Of a DNA stretch of 64,000 nucleotides, positions 57,503-64,000 are shown piece by piece. A program made the translations under genes and the position numbers. Each line of letters starts with the position of its first letter. Within the stretch, counting starts at the first letter, position 1. The stretch is from NCBI GenBank assembly GCA_032622095.1, contig CP136064.1:215838205-215902204 (forward strand). Direction: 5' to 3'. Below the pieces are notes generated by a model, which worked only from the letters and a program-made list of their open reading frames with translations, was not told the DNA's origin and did no database searches. The DNA comes from Siphonodentalium dalli (lineage: Eukaryota > Mollusca > Scaphopoda > Gadilida > Siphonodentaliidae).

Positions 57503-58671
57503 CCTGTGATGTGGGCATCTAAAAATCTCACCCTCGGTGCCACATACTGGATGATAGTAATGAAGCATTTAAATATCCCTTGTTATACGGTAATCAAAGC
57601 ATTTCTGACTGGTTTTCATTAAACTAACCCGAAAAATGTTTCTAAAATGAAGCAATTTGTTCAAAATAGCTGTTTACAAATATATAATTGAATTGTTAAT
57701 TATTGCATAGGAGTTTATCGACCGGAAGTTATGAAATAGCAAATTTTCTCTTCATCATGTTTGTCAATTGCTGATTCCACTATTTTATGCAAGGAGGAAG
57801 TGACATGGAATTTTCATAAAAAAGTGTGTACACTATTAAATTTCAATGACACAGTATAGTATATTATGATGAAATTGTGATGTCACACATACATAAAACA
57901 GTACATTACCTATACCTATATCCAAGCTGGCCACAAAGCAGGGTTGTAATAATTACATTTGGTCGGATAGATTTAAAAAAAAATTAGTTGTTGATAACAT
58001 GTTATTTCTGAAAGATTAGACAACCAACCAGTGGATTTGTTGAACGTTATCTCCACTTTTGTATATACTAGTAGTGTAATTACAAATTTACATTGGTTCA
58101 GAAGAAATCAGGGTCCTTGAAATTGGTAACATGATATTTCAAGGTAATGTAATACTAATTATATTATTTTGTGGTATATGGATATTTTGTCTTTCCTTTG
58201 GGGTCCTCGTTATGTAAGGATTTCAGAATTATAAAAATTTAGTGCTCCAATAGTTAAAGATGCATAATCCGATTAAACATTAAATGCCCCTAAATTACTA
58301 TTTCTTTGGCTTCAGGGGTAAAAAATAGTTGATTCAAGTCGAGGAACTCACCCATAGCTCAGAGTTATCAGATAATGATCACCGCGAATATTTGGCGGCC
58401 TGTCAAAAATGAGCTGACTTCCAGAAATAGTACAGACATACATGGACGTCATTACGAGATGTCACGCAAGGTCACGACTCGCTGTAATATCAGTGGCATT
58501 CGTAAATTACATAAATAATTTTGTTATCTGAGACAATGAAAAGTACCGCTATTGCTATCAACAAGAACACGGTATGTTGGGATAGTTGACATGCATATAC
58601 ATACACAAACTTATTTAAGAATCAGTAATCAGGTTTTATTCATGCAAATAGACATGTTATATGGCACCATG

Positions 58672-59147
58672 TAGATCATACCATGAATCTCTACTCTGGC
58701 TAACGCCCATAGAGATCATATTCCATCATTACAAAACCTTGGAACATTTTGTAGTTTTGACAGGGAACCTTATAAAGTTGAAAAGATAACACTGGGAATT
58801 CACTTCACTGTAGGTGAAGGTCCCAACTCGAAATATCACGATTTAAGTGAATTGGTGAGTGATTTTGCTTCACATCGCATACAATTATGGCATTTTTCCT
58901 GGGTAATTAATTTGATGTTTATTGCGATATCAGCTCACAAAAGTCAGAAAGCATGCAATTTTGAGTTGGGACATTCATCTACAGTGAAGTCCATTATTAA
59001 GGAATAGATAACAACTAAGAAATATATTCCCCGTGTTATGTTTTCGACTTTATAAAGTTCCCTGTCAAAACTTCAAAAATTTCCCAGGTTTTGTACTGGT
59101 GGAATATGATCTCTATGGGCGTTATAGCAAGAGTAGAGATTCATGGG
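58672..59147. mobile_element. Large inverted-repeat element
   Basis: The left arm 'accatgaatctctactctgg', 'catagagatcatattcca', 'ttttgacagggaacctta' is matched in reverse on the right ('ataaagttccctgtcaaaa', 'tggaatatgatctctatggg', 'agagtagagattcatgg'), with arms of about 110 bp. The centre carries the 'gtaggtgaaggtcccaact' inverted motif. Derivatives lie at 32406-32484 and about 9100-9180. Confidence 0.7.
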
Positions 59148-59477
59148 AATACTATGTGTTTAAACTTGTGATAACATGTGTTGGGGGAATTCCAATTTGA
59201 ACTAGGTATCCCCATATATGGAAGTTGTAAGCCACAATCGCCATTCCACCAAACTGCCAAAAAAGCTGTTATTAAGTACTTTTTCAGCAAATATGATTTC
59301 GTGATTGCGAGTATTTATTGGTAATAAATTAATTTTAATAACCAAATTGGCTTTTAGTGAAATTCTGTTGTCGTAACTCAATGATACGGGGACCATCAAA
59401 TCGGATTGTGTACCTGTAACGTTTATCACAGATAGAGAATCAGATGAAGTTGTATAACATTAGAAATGTGGAATGAA

Positions 59478-59909
59478 GCCAAGTTTGGATATAGTGTGTC
59501 TGACATTTGCAGAATGAGGTCCCCACAGGGTGAATTTAGCACAGCAGGCTAGCATCACCATATTCACCCTCTGGGACCTCATTCTGCTTAGGCCTCATCT
59601 TCTGGGAAGTGTCTATAGTCTCAAATTAACATTGTTTTAGTAAATTTTTCCCTTCTGTTCTTTTTTTATATCCCCTAATATGCAGAAGATAAATTGCATG
59701 ATCGAGGTGACTAATGGGTGAACGAACATCACCAACTTCAACTGGGGAACTTAAATCTGATCCCAGGTCTCCCATAGCAGTTGGGGCCTAAGCAGAATGA
59801 GGTTCCCAGAGGGTCAATTTGGTGATGCTAGCCCACTGCTGGATAGTGTCACTAAATTCAGCCTCTGGGGACCTCATTCTCCAAATGTCAGACACTTTAT
59901 CCAGACTTC
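59478..59909. mobile_element. MITE, 'gcaagcctgcaaatag' family, copy 3
   Basis: 'gtgtctgacatttgcagaat' at the left and its inverse 'attctccaaatgtcagacac' at the right bound internal 'agggtgaattta' and 'acctcattctg' inverted blocks, as in the 13725 copy. Confidence 0.65.
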
Positions 59910-61405
59910 AATGAAACTCCTAAAAAGAACTAAAAACATAAGAGACTACAGGTGAGTATATAAAAATTGCCATTCACATAAACACACTCAGCCTCAAATC
60001 ATATCACATTGTCCCCCAAAAAATATTTTTTGGGGGGGGGGGGTATAAAAATCATGGGTGCATCCCAGATGATTTCCAGATGATAACTTTAGTTTAATTA
60101 TCTGATTGTTTTAAAATGTTATACATGTACCTGGATCAGCCACATGAAAATCGAGCCAAGTTCAAATTTGTGATCGGTCCACCCAATTTTGCCAGAGTTA
60201 TGGTCCTTGTCGACTTAGAATTTGCTGATTATTTTGCTTTCCAGTTTGATTACTTTAGTTTTAGTTATCTGATTATTTTCAAATGCAAATTTCCAGAAAT
60301 TGCCGTCTATTGTCGTGAATCTTCCACGTAAACAGCAACCATGTGTTCGCACAACAACACAATGCTTAAACCTCCATCAAACTGGTGCGGGGGTAAACTG
60401 CGATATATACGTTTCTCCTTCACATGATTTATCATAAACTCAAAAGGCAATCTGACATAGCGACAATGTAAAATAGACAATTTAAGAAACAAAATAATGA
60501 TAAACAAGCTATCTGTTCTGCGTATGCTATTGCGATGACATACTATTGCACCATCTCCTTATTTATACATGCGCGTGCATTTTACTACATACAGTTTACC
60601 ATACAATTATAGTACATTCCTTATTTGGTGTGTGATGTAATTATATATGTTATTTAGAACATGTGCGTGCAATTTACTAGGTATGATTTGCAATACTATG
60701 ACAGTAAATGCGACGTAATTATATACATGTATGTTAGGGGAAAATACCTACTGGATTAATAAAATTTAATCTCTTTCCATAAACAATTCTATTAGGTACA
60801 AGTTTGTCTGATCATTTCCCAATCATGCAGTACATTAGCTGGATTTTGAACTGATAACCGTATAATGAATCTTGGTGTTATTTGAATGAGACTGCTGTGC
60901 ATACTGCCTTGAATATATGGACTTCGGCTGGTTCTGAGTGTTTGTTTATATAAAACTTTAGGTAATCAGAATTGGGCTTTTGTTTACATAACGCAGCATC
61001 CGATCTGGATAATAACATGCTATTTATGAGATATTTATGATTGGTATTGACTTTATGATTGACTATTTTAACCGCGAGCGCCATACATATATCTAAAGAA
61101 AGAGTTACCCATCTTTACAAATAAATTGCCATTCACTCCATTAACTTATAAACTGGGTAACTTATTTAAGTAAGAAATAGTAAATAGATAGAAAATAGAA
61201 CATTGGCTAGCAGAAATACTGCTGAGAAATACTTATCACAAAGTTGTCATAAAATATATTAAAAATTTATACCGGCAGACACAACAGTAGTAGTATAGTA
61301 GTGGCTTACCTGTACATAAAATAACATTGGGCGTTTTAACAACATTTTTACATAAGCAATATTCAATATTGGTTTACACCCAATATGGTCACAATATACT
61401 AAAGT

Positions 61406-62077
61406 GGAGGGACAGTGCGTTAGTCCGAAGGTTCAATAGTCCGAGCGTTCAATAGTCTGATGGTTCATTAGTCTGAAGGTTTAATAGGCGGATATACCTG
61501 AAACAAGACTGTCAAGTTGAAGCACCCCCACCCTTTGGATATTTCTGCTCCACCTGAAGGATTTACATTCCATGGTGATGCTGCAGACAGAGGGTAGAGG
61601 GGAACAAGGCGATTACTGGAAACCTGGAACAGCCCCTTAAATGTGACTACAACAATGGCACAAGAATGCTCTTGGAGTATTGAAATGAGGCCAATAATTG
61701 CATAGCCCATTACCATTTATAAGTATAGAAAGCAGTATGTTAAACTTGAAATGTCCCGAGTTTTATTTTCCAATAATACATGCACAAACTTTAATTTCTA
61801 TTTGACTTTTTTGTTTCTATAACCCTGGTATATTGCCATTGCAATTTTAACATTTTTAGAAAAGTTGGGGGGGGGGGTCACATCTTACCTGGTAATGAAT
61901 CTTCGGAGTATCAAATCTCCAGCTATTGATCAGTCAGACTATCGAACCCTCAGACTATCGAAGCCTCAGATAATCAAACCCTCAGACTAGTGTGCCCTCG
62001 GTCTGTCCCGCTTTATACTAACCCTCAGACTATCGATATGGAAGCTTCAGACACAAGAACCTTCACCCTAATGCACT
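61406..62077. mobile_element. Foldback-like element with repetitive termini
   Basis: The left terminus is a run of 14-15 bp repeats of the form GTTCAATAGTCYGA (four to five units). The right terminus is a run of the inverse form TCAGACTATCGAACCC (five to six units). Exact 'ctaaagt' lies on both sides (61399-61405 and 62078-62084). The interior shows no recognisable protein. Confidence 0.6.
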
Positions 62078-62333
62078 CTAAAGTAGTGAAAACTTTCAAC
62101 AACTACATGTATGTTGTCTTGTTGTCTAATCCTCTCCTCACATAAGATTTTATCCTTCCTATATAACATACTTCATACAATATCCAATTCCTCTGTGTTA
62201 AAAAACTGTATCTGTAGAATGCTGTTTGGTTTTCATAATCAGTATTTTCTGACATTTTCATCACTGTCTCTCTTGTCTCGGTTGAAAACAAAGAGAGCTT
62301 ATTAATATACATTTATTTATTTTTTCTCTGCAG

Positions 62334-63909
62334 GAAATTAAGATATATTCATGACCAAAACTACCACACAGAGCATGCTGGCAGACGAGAATGTGCACAG
62401 TGTGGGAAAGTATATGACGATATATATGCTTTGAAGGCGCACATTAAAGTTGCACATATTGTCGGGAGACCTTTTGCTTGTGATCAGTGTCCCGCAAAGT
62501 TCAGATCCCAGGGAGATTTGACCACCCATAAGGTCGAACGGCACAAACCTAGGAAATACGAGTGTGAGTTTTGTCACAAAAAGTTTGGTTTGAAATACAA
62601 ATTGTTGAATCATGAACGTGCTCATGGACTCCATAAAGAAAACGATGGAAAGTGCCCACAATGTGAATATAGATATCACACGAACACTGGTTTAAAAAGT
62701 CATTTGGCGTTAATGCACGGAGATAATAAACTGACTCTACATTGCTGCTACTGTGGTAGAGGGTACATGAAAGCAGCTAAACAGGCGTGGGTTACTCATA
62801 TCGTTAGAAGTCATCTCAAGCTATTTTCATTCAAATGTCCACTCTGCCCACAAGGATTTTTCAAGTCTAATCGTTTGAAAGTTCATATGAAAAACATGCA
62901 TGAAGTAGAAAACTACGAGGTGAAAAATATCAAAGAATTTTCTATCTTTGAGCGAAAAGCTGACCAACTTTTCTACTGTCCTACATGCGGAACAAGTTTC
63001 TTTCACAAAGCCAAGTTGGTTTTGCATATGCAAGAGACGCATTCAAATCTGTTTCCACATAAATGTGAGTCATGTGTTCAGAGTTTCGTTAGCAGATATG
63101 TACTCCAGAAACACCAGAAAAGCGCTCATGATAAGGTGTTTTCACCGGAGGAGGAAATTCCTGATCCAGTAGAAACTGAAGAAGAACGATTGAAGCAGGA
63201 GAAACGTCAAAAGGTAAAACAACGGGAATTAAATAAAAAGCAAAGACTCGCTGCATGTTCTCTGGAAGCAGATGCTACAAACAGTGCAGATAAAAACTTG
63301 GAAGCAGAAACTGAAGAAGAAAGATTGAAACGGGAGAAACGTCAAAAGGTGAGACAAGAGATATTGCGCAGAAAGCAAAAAATCGCTGAGGAAAAAGAGC
63401 AAGAATGTGCAGCTGCAAATTCTCGGGAAGCAGATGCTACAAATAGTGCTGATAAAAACTTAGAAGCAGTGTTTTCCAAGGCTCCGGATAGAACAAAAGC
63501 ATCTGATAATTCAGGGCAAGACTTTGCTGCTCAAGTGACATCTGGAATGGAACTAGATTCAGGTACATCGTCGCCTTCACTGGACTCGTCAATAAATCTT
63601 CCATCCACTTCACACCAACATATTCTTTTGAAACCAATAAATTCTGATTCAGTTGCTTCCTGTTCAGGATCAAAGGAGGTTATGATTTCAGAGGAATATA
63701 TACAAGTGGAAAAGGATGGCAACACCTTTCTGATATACAATCGGAACAAAAACAAAACTGATCAGCCGGATATGTCATTAGATGAAATAACCCAATTGGT
63801 GATTACTGCCGAAAATTCCTTACAGATGTCTGGAGTTGACGGTGATTTAAGGGAACATTCTGCTGATGAACCTGTTGTCATTGTGGTTGATGATGGGTCA
63901 AACAACTAA
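62334..63909 (+). CDS. Zinc-finger exon E (terminal exon, type II)
   Basis: This plus-strand exon of 524 codons plus stop follows a strong acceptor (ttattttttctctgcag). It completes Arg, then KLRYIHDQNYH closes finger 2. Eight full fingers follow (CAQCGKVY, CDQCPAKF, CEFCHKKF, CPQCEYRY, CCYCGRGY with 14 residues to the first His, CPLCPQGF, CPTCGTSF, CESCVQSF). The tail has PEEEIPDP, then a tandem duplication of about 45-55 residues (ETEEERLK...ADATNSADKNLEA twice), a Ser/Thr-rich region, the signature QVEKDGNTFLIYN, and MSLDEITQLVITAENSL. It pairs with exon B. No upstream exons of its own are visible, so it is probably an alternative terminal exon of the plus-arm gene. Confidence 0.87.
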
Positions 63910-64000
63910 GGCCTGTTTAACCCTTCTGTACTAATTGGATTCTCCTAATCAGTTAAAAAGTGTACATCGAAATGGACTATTATTGATATTGATGTACAGG
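63910..64000 (+). other. 3' flank of exon E
   Basis: Ninety-one bases follow the stop. No polyadenylation hexamer is visible before the window ends. Confidence 0.6.

Larger units (their letters stand above)
53566..62333. other. Spacer between exon D and exon E (alternative intron)
   Basis: No additional exon 1 or 2 is seen. Contents are MITE h (53948-54162), a dispersed repeat (54342-54740), a hAT-like element with nested repeat (56121-57502), a TTAA-element fragment (58245-58385), a large inverted-repeat element (58672-59147), a MITE (59478-59909), and a foldback-like element (61406-62077). Stretches 54750-56110, 57510-58240 and 59920-61390 hold nothing I can identify apart from a short G-run at about 60031 and 'accagagttatgg' words. 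Confidence 0.65.
40221..63909 (+). other. Plus-arm transcription unit with two alternative zinc-finger 3' exons (inferred)
   Basis: The proposed gene has exon 1 at 40221-42111, exon 2 at 45245-45518, then exon D (51882-53565) or exon E (62334-63909). All joints are in phase. Exon 1-2-D gives 1282 aa and exon 1-2-E gives 1246 aa. The exon order mirrors the minus arm exactly. Use of E by this gene is inferred, because E has a strong acceptor and a half finger but no 5' exons of its own in the 8.8 kb before it. Confidence 0.65.

Noticed and set aside
1-64000. tRNA or rRNA genes
   Set aside because: I looked for tRNA-like clover-leaf elements and conserved rRNA words and found none that I could defend by eye.

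Overview
The window is metazoan nuclear DNA: long introns with consensus GT..AG junctions, single coding exons inside AT-rich, transposon-dense sequence, and no bacterial-style gene packing. The repeat content (many short palindromic DNA transposons, TTAA elements, hAT-like elements, one Helitron, and 'accagagttatggccc' and 'ccaagatggc' type dispersed repeats) looks lophotrochozoan, most likely a bivalve mollusc. That assignment is an inference from repeat style and I cannot name a species.

Every convincing protein-coding exon belongs to one family of multi-exon C2H2 zinc-finger genes, laid out as a mirror. At the centre (35.9-40.2 kb) is a head-to-head divergent pair. Minus arm: exon 1 (35926-34093), exon 2 (32129-31856), zinc-finger exon C (28803-27294), zinc-finger exon B (16380-15108). 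Plus arm: exon 1 (40221-42111), exon 2 (45245-45518), zinc-finger exon D (51882-53565), zinc-finger exon E (62334-63909). At the left edge a third family member enters on the plus strand with the end of its exon 2 (3-211) and zinc-finger exon A (5075-6443); its exon 1 lies outside the window. C, D and A form one subtype and B and E a second, so each arm runs promoter - exon 1 - exon 2 - type I exon - type II exon.

Reading the junctions by eye, exon 1 to exon 2 is phase 1 (a glycine codon split G|GN) and exon 2 to every zinc-finger exon is phase 2 (an arginine codon CG|A or CG|G). The second zinc finger is itself cut by this intron: exon 2 supplies its two cysteines, and each 3' exon supplies the rest of the recognition helix and both histidines. 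Exons B and E have good acceptors in the same phase but no 5' exons of their own in the window. The simplest reading is that one exon 1-exon 2 module per arm is spliced alternatively to different terminal zinc-finger exons, in the manner of Drosophila lola or mod(mdg4). Transcripts would be needed to prove this.

The predicted full products (about 1205 aa for exon 1-2-C and 1282 aa for exon 1-2-D) have an N-terminal domain I do not recognise, a long acidic/serine-rich stretch, a charged coiled coil with a strongly conserved tail, ten C2H2 fingers, a charged variable linker with short repeats, and a conserved C-terminal signature (QVEKDGNT followed by a short acidic helix). They are presumably nuclear DNA-binding proteins.

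The remaining sequence is mostly mobile-element debris: eight copies (one a half copy) of a perfect-palindrome Tc1/mariner-like MITE, several TTAA-flanked elements with long inverted termini, hAT-like elements with 8-bp duplications, one Helitron, a LINE reverse-transcriptase tail, a BED-finger fragment, a foldback-like element, minisatellites and long poly-C runs. In the central region the plus-arm promoter carries three insertions whose matching positions in the minus arm are empty.
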